Part shown: piece by piece, positions 46,501-60,500 of the stretch | How the letters are laid out: each line of letters starts with the position of its first letter | How positions within the stretch are numbered: position 1 is the first letter of the stretch | From: Sarcocystis neurona | Lineage: Eukaryota > Apicomplexa > Conoidasida > Eucoccidiorida > Sarcocystidae | Assembly (NCBI GenBank): GCA_000727475.1 | Contig: KL647299.1 | Span: 1,222,095-1,286,094, forward strand | DNA: 64,000 nucleotides | Direction of reading: 5' to 3' | Notes under the pieces: generated by a model | The model's database searches: none | Seen by the model: the letters and a program-made list of their open reading frames with translations, nothing else | What the model was told of the DNA's origin: nothing | Translations under genes and position numbers: made by a program

Positions 46501-49500
46501 GCACGTGTACGTATATATCATACGTGTATAGACTTGTGCGCATACGTGGGCGTCACACCTATCGAACTATCTGTCTATCTATATATATATATATATATAT
46601 CAACGTGCACCTTCATCTATGTGTATGTATCTTTGCGTGTAGACACGACCACACACACATACAATCGTGGGGGAGATAACGGCACATCTGTGCAGCAGTC
46701 GTCCTGCGTCCTGCATTGCTTCCTTTCCTATCTATTCTCTAGAGCAAGTCTCGAGCGCAGCAAGACGCACGCGCCAAGGGCGATCAGTTGCTAGGCAGGG
46801 GCAGCACGTGCCTCCGCTGCAGTGTCGAAGAGAAGTTCTGGCTTGTGCTCGCCTGTTCGGCTGCGCTGTGAGAGTTCCTCATAAATCTACACCGCTGCTG
46901 CTGCTGTTGTAAGTGCTGCTACGGGCCCTGCCGCTGCGGGCGGACGAGAAGCTTCTCTTGTCGCTGTTGTGACGCTGCTGCTGCTGCTCTCCCTGCGCGT
47001 GAGTGGGATGGTGCTGCAGCAGAGCAGAGAGGCGCTCCACCATCGCTGCCGTTGTCGATTCTCCGTGTGTCCCCCACACCCCCGCTGCTGCTGCTGCCGC
47101 CACCCCAAGGCGTCTGCTGCTGCTGAGGAGGGGGAAGAGGAGGAGGAAAACGGTGGCCGCGCTAGGCCGGCCCAGCTGCTTGCTGCTCACCTGCACACGT
47201 CTCTTTGATGAACGAGTTCCGTCATTATCTGGACGATGCGTTGTCTGACGACATACTGCACGTCGGCCACCACCTGATCGGCCAGGAAGCCAAGAAGTCC
47301 AACAGTATACTGCAGCACGGCGTCCACAGCGGAGGGCTGCTGCTGTTGCCTCGTCTTCTCGCTTTTCTCCTCCTTCTTCTCCTCTTCCTCTTTCTTGTCC
47401 CTCTTCGTCTTCTCGGTTGCTGCTGGCGCTGCTGTGCCGCTCTTCTTCTCCTCGCTTAAAGCGTTCTCCACGTTCTTCGTCCAGTACACCTGCAGGGCCA
47501 GAATCAGCGCCTGCAACGGATACGACGCCACCCACTGCAGGAAGGGGTGCATATCCGGCGAACTTGCTCTCGTCGCTGTCGCCTTTGTCGTCGCTGCCGT
47601 CTCGTCTCCCTTGCCCTCCGCGGCTGCGCCCGTCCCTTCTCCTGCCGCGGCTGCCGCTGCTGCTGTCTCTGCTGCGCCTCCCACTGCCCCTCCTGCGGTC
47701 CCGGCGGCGGCGGCTGCCGCAGCTTCACGGCTTATTTCTCCACGCAGCAGCGCGGGCATGTTGAGGCGCTCCAGGTGTGCGATCGCCGCTCCGATGTTTT
47801 CTGCCAGCGTCAGCATCATCTGCTGCTCCACTGCGGCCAGCCACTCTTTCAAAGAGGCGTACTGCGTCACAGGAATGCGCGTTACAAACGGCACGCTCTC
47901 GCCTTCCTTCGAACTGCAGAGCAGCAACAGCAGCAACACACGCACGCGGCCGCAGCAGGTGCACTCTTTACGCGGAACCGGCAGCAGGCACGCCACCAGA
48001 CCGCCCCACACACAAAAGACAGGCAGCAGCAGAGATCACACAGGCGAGCTCAGCGTCCTGGGGACCCGCACATGCGCGCACCCCTTAAGGAGTACGTACA
48101 GCTCAGACCCAGGTGGCAAAGCCACATGCGCAGAGCAAACAGCACCAGAGCAGCGAGCCAGGTACACGCGGCAGCTGTCCGTGAAAAATAGGGCACCCTC
48201 TATCGGCACACCGTCAAGTTAACCGCGGACTGTCTTCCCCCTCGCGCATGCACGCGTAGAAAGACAGACATATGTACATGTATAGAGTCACACAGAAACT
48301 GCGGGTCTCTGTTTGCAGAGATACCCATATATGGAGAAGTAAGCGTCTTATACAGTTTGCAGCAACGAAGCAGCAGGGCTTGTCCTGTCACAAATGTACC
48401 GAATACACTTTGATCTTTTTCTCTCCTACTCTACACCACCAACATATACACACACGCATGTTCAAGACACTTCTATATGTGGACAAATATATGGACACGT
48501 GTGTATAGTGGGACGCAGCGCTCCTTCCTGTTTCTAAACTTCGACAAACAAACGCGCAGGCACAGCGATTTTTCAGTTCACTAAAAATATTTTACACACA
48601 TGTGTTTATCGCCATTTGGTCACGCTAGGGTACGCGAATACAGGTGGGGGCGTATCTGTCACCGTCCCTGAAGCCAGTCAGTAACGCAGCAGTAGACCCC
48701 CACGCAGACGTCGGTAGTAAGTGAGAAACTGAGAAGGATCGCAGCCTCCCACTTTTTCCTGCAACCGCACGCGGCGTGCTGCATCTGGCCCCCGTCTTCT
48801 GCAAGCAGACGTCGTTTTTAACGGCCCTTGGGTGTTTCGTTGTTGCAGCAGCACTCTATACAACTAGCTCCCCTGGAGTGTGCGTACACCGTAACTTCGC
48901 ACGCACCTCATGCCAGTAATGACTGTGGGGTCTTCTTCGTCAGTATCAAGGACGGCGATACCGGCGAACAGCTTGTTGACGTGCTTCTGCACGACCTTCA
49001 CATCGCGCGCATTGCCTATCATTTCTAATAGGTCTTCGTCTCCAACGAAGTAGAAGCGAGCGAACTGTTCTCGTTGCTTCTCCAAGTATTCGCCGAGCGC
49101 CTTCTGGATGCGCGACAGCAACTCGGACAGACGCTCCAGCTGCCGCCCCAGGCCGTCTACGGCTGCCACCTGTGAAGCAGCAGCAGCAGGAGGACGGTCG
49201 ACAGCAGCAGTGCGACATGCGCTCGCAGCAGCAGCCCGGGTGAAGCAGGAGGAACACAGGCAACACCCTCAGCAGGAGAACGTCCAGTCCTCAGCAGGAG
49301 CAGCAGAACGCGCAGTATCAGTAGCAGCAGAGAAAGCACCAGCCACAGGTGCAGCACACGTCGCCGAGGCGCTACACGGCGCTATCGGCAGAAGCGGCAG
49401 TAGGGAGCAGCACCAGTTTCGCAGCAGCACAACAGCAGCGAGGAGAGAGCCGACGCGGCGGCAGCGAGCTACGAGAGGAGGCGTCGGAGAGCACCAGCAT

Positions 49501-51353
49501 CGCCTAGACGGAAGGAGGAGGAAAAGTAGCAGCAGCGGGAAAAGCAGCCGCAGCGGGAAAAGCAGCAGCAGCGGGAACAGCAGCAGCGGCGGAAACAGCA
49601 GCAGCGCTAGCTTTTGCAGAGCAAAAAGCACCGAGGGACGGCGGAGTGGCGGGCACAGGCGCCGACCCAGGATATCCTCGAGACACCAGCAGCAACAACA
49701 GAATTACAGTTCCCCACGCCCACAGCGGTAGGATTCTACCGTCAACACCTGCCCTCGGTGCTCGTGCAGCAATACCCTCTCCTTCTTTCTTTCCCTTTCC
49801 GTGCTTGAGCGGCAATCTCTCGTTCACCTTCTCTCCCTTCACACAACTCTCTACAAACACATATATAGGTCTCCTACTGCGCACGCACGAACATACGCAC
49901 ACACGTACACACACAGAACTTCCGCTCCACATGCGACGGCAAGAGCAGCAGCGGCAACGGGCTGGGCCGTGTACACAAACCGCCCGTCCCATTCATATAC
50001 AAGAGCCTACTACCCCGTGCTGCCTCGTCACTTCTGTTGTCGATACGTCACGCAGATGCAGCTGCCCCTGCAAGGACATAGGGAGGCCACCCCTGCAGCA
50101 CAAAATCAAGGCACACGTGACCAGGACCCGTGTAACTTTGCTGCTGCTGTCGTTACCTCGTTATCACGTCTGGCCCTGTGGATAGACAGACACATGTAGA
50201 GAGGTACCTTCCTAGAACCACGTAGCGACCGCTATACATGCTTCTGTAACTACACATGCGTCTACCTTCCCACGTGCTTGGCTGAGTGTCTATACTCCGG
50301 CGCACCTGCGCGCTGCTGTGTGCGACACCTGCATGTGTATACATACACGTTTGCATTCGTTTCTCGCTATTAATCGGCTTCTCCATCTCACTTTATCTCT
50401 GTCGCCGTCTGTCTCTATATCTGTCTCTATATCTGTCTCTGTCTGTCTATCTTTCTCTTCATACACCCACGCTCCGTCCTACGGATCTCTGGATATATCT
50501 GTGAGTGAGCACACCCCCCCACTTCCCCACACGTGTTTTCTTGCCTGCCTACACATTTGTATGTCCCATTGGCCTCTCTCTGTGTGTCTCTCTCTATCTC
50601 TCGCTTGGCCTCTGCCCGTCTCTTCCCCTGTGTGCGTTTGACTGTCCACCAGACACCGGCATCTGTGTCCACCGATGTTTTTGCTGCTGCTGCTGCTGTT
50701 GCCGAAAGGTAGCAGCAAAGCGTCTACCTCGATAACATTTTTGATGGTTGCTGCCTTCTTCATGATAGACTTGAAGTCTTGGTCGATAACTTTGAAGCGC
50801 TGGTGTTCCTGGGGCAGCAACACCGTAATGTCTTGCGAGCCGGAGAACACGCCTTCTAAGTATATCCACTTCCGCTGAACTTCCACCCAGCTGTCCAGAA
50901 GACTCCGCAGCCTGTTGAGTTTCTCGTCCCATGCCAACGCGTCCTCTTCGAAGATCTGCGACACAAAGCACGAAAACAGTCCACACAAAACGGCGCACCA
51001 CGCGCAGCGCGCTGATGAGTCCACTCGCGCGCATCCTCGTAGAACCTTCGTGGGACGTGTACGCAGAGACACATGCGAAGAAAGATGCAGGAACTCGTAG
51101 ACCTACGTAAGACGGACGTCTACTATCTCTACCCATATATGTATGTATGAACTTGTCGAAGAACAGGATTGTAGATGGCCCTACAACGTGGTGGTGACTG
51201 ACGCAGCTATCTGTAGACTCGCAGACTCATACCCACGTCTACGGCAGGCGCAGTCTCCGACGACGCAAAAAAAGAGGTCGCGGAGAAAATCGATAAAGAA
51301 AAGTAGCACAAATATATACGGATGTACACATATATAGAGAGAGCAAATATACA

Positions 51354-51384
<31 letters not shown>

Positions 51385-51551
51385 GGAGACCCGTAATGCT
51401 TTCGCTTCTCCTGGGGAATGCAGCGGACTGTTACACACATGACAGCCCAGATACGCACGACTCCATACAAAACAAACACGGATATATACACATACACATA
51501 TACGAGCAAATCTGCTAATATATATATATATATATGCAAATATGCTAATAC

Positions 51552-51588
<37 letters not shown>

Positions 51589-54500
51589 CGTGAAGGTGGA
51601 CAGCACGTGTCTGCAGGGGGGATAAGGACGTGCGTGTGTAAGGGGTATATCAGCCGGCTGGAGCCGTGTTTCCTGGGATCAGAGAGACGCAGGGCGGCTC
51701 GAAGCAGCAGCGGCGTGCAGCGGGGGCACCGCGAGCAGCAGCGCAAGCGCAGAAATAGCAGTCCTCAGCGGCAGGGAGGCGAGGACAGAAACGGCACAAG
51801 GCAGAGCAGCAGAGAGGCACATCTGTAACAAACTCTGCGTGCAGAGGGGACACGCTTGGTGCGGCGTAGTGCAGACGGCAGGTGCCGCAGCGCGCGCCAG
51901 GGACAGAGCTGTATATATACGAAAAGCGAGAGGACGGCGACTGATCCATGATGACATGCGGAGGGGCAAAGGTGAGAGAAGACTGGCACAGGAGACACGG
52001 AGACAGCGACAGACAGAGAGAACCGGGCCAGCGCAGCTCTTCAGAAGCGCAGGAGACACGGAGACACTCGCGACGCGCAGCAGCAGCTGCAGCAGCAGCG
52101 TGAGACAGACAGCGGGTGCGAAGGAGATGGCCACCACGTACAGGCAGCTGCAACTTCTCTTCAAAAGAAGGCGGGCACACGGGGATACAGCCAACACACG
52201 TGGAAAGCAGAGACAGCAAGGAAGCGCGAGCAGGAGAAAAAAGCCAGCACGCTGCAGCAGCTGTCGGGACAATATGCGAGACGGAGCCGCATGCCGCTGC
52301 TATGACGAGGCAACTGAGGAAGAAAAGAGGAAGCCACAGAGGCTGATAACGTCGGAGAGATGAGTAGAAATATGTACAACACAGAAAGGGTTCGGTAGGA
52401 CTGAAAACGAAATACCGAGGAGAAGTGGTGGCTGCAACGGCATGCTGAGCAGAGAGAAAGTGGTGGCTGCAACGGCATGCTGAGCTGCTTCTTCGTCCAG
52501 ATTTGCATCGAGCAGATTGAGACGACGGCAGGAAAAGTGAGAAGCAGAGCAACACGCAGGAAAGTAGCGGGAAAAGGGTGTCTTCTGCAGGGAGAAAAAA
52601 TTGCGCGTGCCCCAAGAAAGCTGCATGCAGCAGTACCTTGAAGTAGGGGGACATTTTCATCGACTGAAGCGCAGACAGCTGGTCTTCGATGAGTTGGAAA
52701 AGCTCGTCCCAGCTTTTGATGAGCTTCGTCTTCACGCCGTACTGCACAAAAATGAATTCTCTTTCTTGCCACGAATTCTTCACCTGCAATCAGAGAAAGA
52801 GACATCTCACCCCCATATATACCTGCTTGTGTGTGTAGATGTGTTTGCTTCTTCTGCGTAGATGCATGCCCCTCTCAACGCATACGTAAATATATATAAA
52901 ATGGATGGAGAGAGAGAGACATGTCTGTACAAGTTGTTGACGCATACACATGTGTATTCATTCAGATAAACAAACCCACACAAATACACCAGGATCTGCT
53001 CCCTGAGGCCGTTCAGCTACGAAAGCCCGTGGTAAAACCAACAACAGCAGCCGCATACGCGACCGCCTCCGCATCGCAGTGCAGCGCAGCAGCGGAAGCC
53101 AAAGAATGAAACGTGCCGGGTGGGCTGCCATCCCTGTTGGTGCCGTGCAGATCGGCCTGCCGCAGCGTGTCGTCAGGAGCTGCTGCAGACCCATCCTGCG
53201 TCTTCGTCGCAGCGCTTCGGCAACAGCAGCAGCAGTGGAGGCGTGCGCTCCTGCATTCTCGCTTACAGGGAGAGCAGCGGCAGCCGCATGCATCACAAGG
53301 CAGCAGCAGCGGAAGCAGCAGCAGCAGCGGAAGCAGCAGCAGCAGCAGCGGAAAAAGGAGCAACGGAAGGAGGAGTAGAGGAAATAGCAGGAGCACCGCA
53401 AGCAGCGAGACCAGTGGAAACAGCAGGAGCAGCAAGAGCAGCGGGAGCAGCAGGAGCAGTGGAGGCAGCAGGAGCAGTGGAGGCAGCAGGAGCAGTGGAG
53501 GCAGCAATAGCGGAAGCAGCAGCAGTGAGAAGGTCTAGGCGTCAGTGCCTCACCGAGGCGGGTTGTTGCGGCAGCACCCGCCCCAGACTTAATCATTCCA
53601 TCAGGAACAGTCGCCTGTTCCAGCACCACCCGCACAGGCGCAGAGTTGCAGCTACTCAGTAGCAGCAGGCGGCAGCCCGAGTCAAACATAAGTACAGCAG
53701 GCTCCCCATACAGTAGTCTTCGCACACGCACCTCCCTCCGCCACAACAGTAGCAGCATCGCACAGGAGCAGCCACGCCAACAGCACAAAGCAGCAGCAGT
53801 GTTCCACAGGCAGCCTCTGTGCAGCAGCAGAGCCACCCCCGCAGCATGACACAGCATCAGCAGTACAACCTACATAGCACATCCGACTTCCCCCAGAAGC
53901 AGACGTCTTCACTTATTCGAAGTCTTGGGATACTACACACATAGACTCCACTTGGTTATACGGAAGAGAGGACGTGGCCAACAGACTCCTAAGACGGCCA
54001 GCAGACTGAGGCTCGTGAAGGACACACATGCACCCAGCTTGGGAGGACAGGGTCGAGAGGCGGCGGAGAAGAAACGCGCATGCAAAACAGTTCACCTGGC
54101 GAAGAAATTCTTCGAGCGCCGTTTCTCCCTGCGCCTGCACCAGTATCTCTCGTATCGCTGCCTCATTTTCAAGCAGCTGCGCGTCTGCGCAGCGTCAAAG
54201 CGATCCGCCACACACACACACACACACATATCCATCCACACACACAGTACCTGTAGACGCGAGGAAAAACGCCCACCCAGCCGCACACGTACATATATAT
54301 ATGCACATACATATTTAGATACATATATATATATATATGCGTCGCTCGCTCTCTCTGTGTCTCTCTCCCTTTCTTTCTTCCTCCATATTTATACACGTTG
54401 ATACATATTTGTGTTTGCACATGTTCGTGTGCTAGAGCTACGTTTCGCCGCATACATAGGCATACATACATATGTACGAATGTCTACACACACACCTAAC

Positions 54501-57500
54501 TTGGTGCATGCACACCAGGTAGGGGCATACAAAGTTATAACTACGCAGGTGTGTATCTCCTCCTCTTCTCCCTCTGTGGCGGTGGTGGCGGTGGTGAAGA
54601 AGATATCCACAGGAGCAGAGAGACGTGTGTGTCGCGACGCACGCAGCAGCTCTCTCTGCAGCCAGTGCGTCTTTATTATCTGCAGGGGGTACTGGGGGCA
54701 CTCTCTATTGCGCGCATGCGCGTCGATCAACAGGGATCCGCACTTCTGAATATGCACGCGTCGGTGTTGTGGGAGGGACAGCTATACGAAGACACACGTG
54801 GGGGTCTGTTCTTATATATCATCAGAGTCTCCATATATACGCCCGTATTTGAGAGTGAGAAGACTAGACACCCATATATGGAAGTGCGCAACTACACGGC
54901 CGTAGGCATACATACATACAGGCGTGCAATTACGCAGCTGTATGTACGTTTGCCCCCCCCCTTTTCTCCCTGTGATGTCTCGTCTCGCTGCAGCACACAG
55001 ACCCTGTCTCCGCGGTGCTTGCCTCATGTAGCGCGTCTCTCTGAATGCTTGAGGATTCTGCTAAGAACTTCCACACCCAAGTGTGTAGAAGGGTGGGGAC
55101 ACACGAAGATAAATTTAGACGAGCACCTAAATGTATGCGTGCACATATAACGAGGATACGCGGACACAAATTTATACACGCACACGAATATATACCTATA
55201 TGTGTGTGTGTGTGCGTACGCGCAACGTTACCAGCGCATGCACATCTGCAACGACATTTGTCCTGGTGAGTCGGCGAATGAACGTGCACGGATATGCCTG
55301 TTTTAGGGCTGTTTCTTGAGTCTTGCTGTCTCGCTGTCCCTCTGCACAGAGTTAGCAGGACTTCTGCAAGGATGCCTGAGACGCGCGCTACGAATCCGCG
55401 CCCACGCAGCCCCCACTCGAACGCGTGTGTGGGGTGCGCCGGCCCCGTCTCCCTGTCTCGCTGTCTCCATCCGTCTCTGTGTGTACTGCTCTGTTTCTGC
55501 GCACACATATCTATCTGTCTCCGCACATCTGCATGCGTTCATGAAATAGGCATATGGAACACACAGTCACACGTGTTCTCTGAGATCCCCCCACGCGTTT
55601 GCGTTACACATGCATGCGGCGCGCCCTCTCTTCTTCAACAGAGAGCTTCTGTAAAAATGAAGGTGCCGCCTGTTTCTATCCCTACCTTTCTATTCCTCTA
55701 CATTTCCATGCACATGCACCAACACGCACACCTAACAATTTTCACGATGATATGCACGCATGCGTGGCCTCCCCCCGCCTCATACAAAGAGACGTTTATA
55801 TACATATATATATATGTCTGGTATATATACATACCGCTCCCGCTGCATGTGTGTGTCGACTACTCCCGCTGTACACGTACATACGTCCACACGCAGGATA
55901 TACTCGTTTGCGTAGACCACTCCCGCCGCATATGCACATACGTTCATATATATATATATTTATCCTGTATGTATTTAGACGTCTCCCATCGCGTAAGTAT
56001 ATACATATATATTCGTATATACAGTATATATATAGACCTCTCCCACCGCGTAAGTATACACACATATATACGTATATATAGTATATATATATATACCTCT
56101 CCCGCCGCATAAGTATACACATATACATACGTATATATAGTGTATATATATAGACCTCTCCCGCCGCGTAAGTGCACGCATATATCCATGTGTGTATGGT
56201 ATATACATAGACCACCCCTCCACATATGTATATATGCATGCGTATACACGTGTATACATACAGATATCTTGTATACATATAGACTAGTCCCGCCGCCTAT
56301 GTACACATGTATGCAGTATAACCGCAGTTGTACATGTAGACCTATCAGCTCCCCATGTGTGGGCCAGGTAGCCACATACCCCAAAGAGTGCCGACTGTAA
56401 CATCTTGCAAAGATCGGCTAATTTTAAGGAGCCCTAGAAGTACTCGCCAGTGCCTTTCCTTCAGCGCGTCGGTATGCATGTCGGAGAGCAGCAGGTTGTA
56501 TCTGAGGTAGTTGGTGACTTGCGTGCGTAGTTCTTCGAAGGCGTCGTACTGTCGAAAGCGGGAGGGCACCTTTTTGATCTTCTGCAGCAACTCCTCAAGT
56601 TGCTGCCGCAGCTTGCGAGGGACGAGCGCGGCCCACGGGGTGTCGCGCACTGCGGCAATGTCGGCCTGCAGCTCGCTGAGCGCCTGCCACACCACTTTCA
56701 TGTCTTTGACTTCCTCGGCAAGGGCGTCCGGCTCGAAGGCGTGCTGCTGCTCGGCCTCTGCGGCTGCTGCGCCTGCGCCTCCGGCCACCGCTGCTGCACC
56801 ACCTGCCGCGTCAATGCCAAGCACCTGCTTGGCACGCTTCGCACAGGCGTGCTGCCGTGTGAGCTGCGCGAGCCGCGTCTCGAACCGGCCGAGGACTTGC
56901 GTCGCAAGTTGCGGCTGCATCTTACTCGACACCGGGCGCTGGGCCATCCACTCTGTATACAGCTGGTGCAGCCGTTGTTGCACGCCCGCGTCGAAAACTT
57001 TGACGGCGTCGACCACCTGGTCGCGGTTCTGCTCGAGCAGCAGCACCTGGTGCTGCAGCAGCTGTTGAAACGTTTCTGCCTCTCCCTCTATACGGTCTAT
57101 CCACAGCCAGTCGTGAGGGAAGGCGAAGCGCTGGCGCTCCAGCAGACGCTCGCTCGCACGCAATGCCGCCAGCCCACCCTCCCACTCCACCTCCGCCTTA
57201 GACGCTTCCTGCAGCTTCAGCAGAAACGTAGCAAGGTTCTCGACGAGAGACGCGAGGAGCACCTCTGCATGCGGCCCCACGTCGTTCACCACTGCCTCTT
57301 TTTGAAAGTGCGACATGGAGAGGAACGTCACTGCAGCCAGGCTCTCCCCAGTCGGGTCCACAGGGCGTCCTTGCTCCTGCAGCTCCAGCAGCAACGCATG
57401 CAGCTGGGCGTAGAACGCCGCACTTCGCGCAGCCACCTTCTGCCCAAACGCGTGCAGCAGCTCCCGGTGCCAAGAATCGTACACCGCGTTCAACTTCGCC

Positions 57501-60500
57501 TGCACCTGCCGGTGGTCTGCAATCATCGCTCCGAACGCTTCTCGCTTTGTCTGCTTGTCGAACGTGCTCCTTGCTCCCTTCACGTCGTTCAGCAGTCTCT
57601 GCCAAGACTCAATGTCGTCAGATAAACTGCCGATAACCTCGCTCACTTCGACGTCCCACAGCACCTGGTACTGCAGCCACGTCTGCACGTAGTCGCGGAC
57701 CCGCTCCACGCTCGCTGTTCCACACAAAAACACGCAGCCAGCGAGACACAGAGACACAGAGACCACCTGGCAAGAAGGAGCAGGCACAGAGAAGAACAGG
57801 ACGTGCGGAAGCCCAGGGCGCCACGTGGGGGGCACAGAGAGTGCCACGAAGAAGTGAGGAAGGGAGACAGCCGCGACGAGGCAGACTGCAGAATCACGCC
57901 GAGAAGAAGCGCTGGAGAAGAAACGAACGTGTGGGGACAGCAGCAGCGACGGAGACGCCCAGCAGAAGAAGAGCGGAGACGCGGGACGGAAGAAGGCGAA
58001 GTAAAAAGGGGAGAAGAGGAGAAAGAAGACCACGTGCAAAGAGGAAGACGTTTAAGGAGCATGCGAACAAAAGATGAAATTTTCTACGTGCATGTGTCTA
58101 CCTGCGTACACGTCCAGCATGTGTTCCAGACGTGCAGGGGACGGCACGCATGCAAGCGCAGACACTGTCAAAGAACAACCGTACGCACACATACATACAT
58201 ATATAATGAGACAACGAGACTGCTGTCGAGATGTGGATGGGTCTACGCGGGTATATAGGTGTAAGAGACGGGTCTGGACAATAAATTGGGTAGACAGAGA
58301 CGCTCGAGGCACGTCGCGCGGGCGCGAGCTCGCGGCGTAAGAGAAGTAGACGAGGCAGAAGGAACGGCAAGAACCGACGCAGCTTTCTGGTATTCTGGTC
58401 AACCAGCACGCATACGCAGGCGCAGTGGTCGGGACTTCGTTTACTTCCCTGAGGTGGCGGCTGTCAACGTGGGGAAAAACAGGGAGAGAACGCAACAGCA
58501 GCGTCCGAAAAGAAGTCACAGAGAAGAGGAACCGGCAGCAGCAGCAGCGAGACGCGAGGGAAACGACAGGAGAACGCAGAGGGAAGTAGCAGCACCGCAG
58601 CGGGATTCACGGCAGAAGACGCTCCAACGGCGGACCATATGGTCTGAAAGAAGAAGAGGAAGCAACAGTCGCAGCAGAGTGCGCGGTGCAACGAGACAAA
58701 GACACGCAGCAGCAGCGCAGCCAGCGCACAGAGCGTAAAAAAGAGGCAGGCGCGCGTGCTGCAACAGCGGCGAAGCGCACGCGGAAGAAGACGGGGCAGC
58801 AGAAGCGGCAGCAAACAACACACGTGTGGGTGAAGAAAGCAGCAGCAGGACGCATGCAGAAAGTGACGGCCGAGGGGAACGGGCGGCTGCAGAAGCGAGA
58901 AACGAGAAGGGGGGTAGCACGAGCATCACAAGACGGGAAAGGGGGGAGGGGGGTGTGGGGGAAGCTGTGCGGCGGCCGATCACACACACGTAGGAATGAC
59001 AGCCCGCAGCAAAACGTCAGGCACGGATGATCCCCACAAACATATACGCATGCAAGATGCCTGAGTTCTACTTCTCCGTAGCAATCGTAGCACAACGTGT
59101 GTGGCCTCGTCCGCTATACAGAGGCTTGCACGTATGTGTCTGTGCCTCTCTGTACAAAGCGATACAGCCAAATTTGCGTATACACACACACGGGTGCATC
59201 TCGCGCTACTATACTCTGACTATATATATATATATATGTATATCTCTATGTACGCACCTACGCATACAGCCGCTATATATGTATATATATATATATATAT
59301 GTATACTTATGAGAGGAAGATTAGCAGCAGCAGCAGCGGCGGGTCACAATAATATGTGTACAAGACTGCATGCACACACCAAGTAGACGTGTCTGCAAAG
59401 GCGTTGCGTCGCCTCAGCAGAGGATATCCGGCTTTGGAGAACATCCACTTTTACATGTTCTCGGTCAGAAAAGAAGACAATTTGTTTGGTCTTCAGAATG
59501 AAGAGAAAAAGTGCGTTCTCGTGGTGCACTCTGGCAGCCGCAGGGAGAGTTCCGCAGGAAAAACAAGTTGCATGCAATCGCACCACCTGCCAAGGAAAGA
59601 GTTGCACGCAGCTGGTCAGTTTGTCACCCGTCTACACACGCACACACACACACACACCCCCACATCCAGGGGCTGGTGATTTCTCAGTTCGGCAGCGGGT
59701 GGTGACTCCTTCGTAGGCTAAAATGTTATACAACAGGCAGAGGCAGGACGACTGCTTCATGTGGGCCAGTGACACAACAGAAGAACTTCATACGCATGAA
59801 TGCATATAAAATGCGACCACATACATAGACGTACACATGGGTGTATTCCCACACAGGCGTACGTGTAAGTGTGTGACGAAAGGCAGAAGGACGAAGACGT
59901 GCAACTTCATTGCTGCCGGAGCTGCTGCAGACGCCCTCCTGAGGAGTGTTGTTATGCTATCTCTGCCGTCTCGCTTCTCGCGGACTGCTGCCGAAGCTGC
60001 TGCCGCACCACCGCAGGTCTCTCTCGAGAAGGGCTGCTGCAGCTTCCTGCAGGGGTTCCTTACCGCTGATAACGTCATACGCATGGAATAAAACTTCCGC
60101 TTCGACGAGCTGCACAAGGTGTCGGTACGTTCTGTCTCTCTTGATACTTCTCTCCGCCGTCCCTCCTCCTCCTGCAGCAGAGAGCGGGTGTTGCCGACTT
60201 CCCGCTGCGTACTGTTGTCGCCCGTGCTGCTGCTGCTGCTCTTCCGGCTGCTGTTCTTCGACCTGCTGCGGCTGGTGCAGCGACAGCAGGACCTGCTCCT
60301 CCTCTTCGTCTTCGCCTTCGTCGTCCTCTGCGAACAGCGGCCCTCCGTCGCCGCCGCCCTCTCCCGCGCCACCCGCTGCAGCAGCTGCTGCTCCCACCCG
60401 AGCAGACAAGCGAGGCAGCAGACAGACCGACGCAATCGTCTGGTGCAGTTCTCCCATCCAGTACTGGTGCGCTGCTTCCACCGGGGGATATACCTGCAGC

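Noticed and set aside
55294..56112. 272-codon plus-strand frame
   Set aside because: Its second half is the TATATA-rich tandem array and the first half is CA/TC-rich intron sequence. No recognisable domain.
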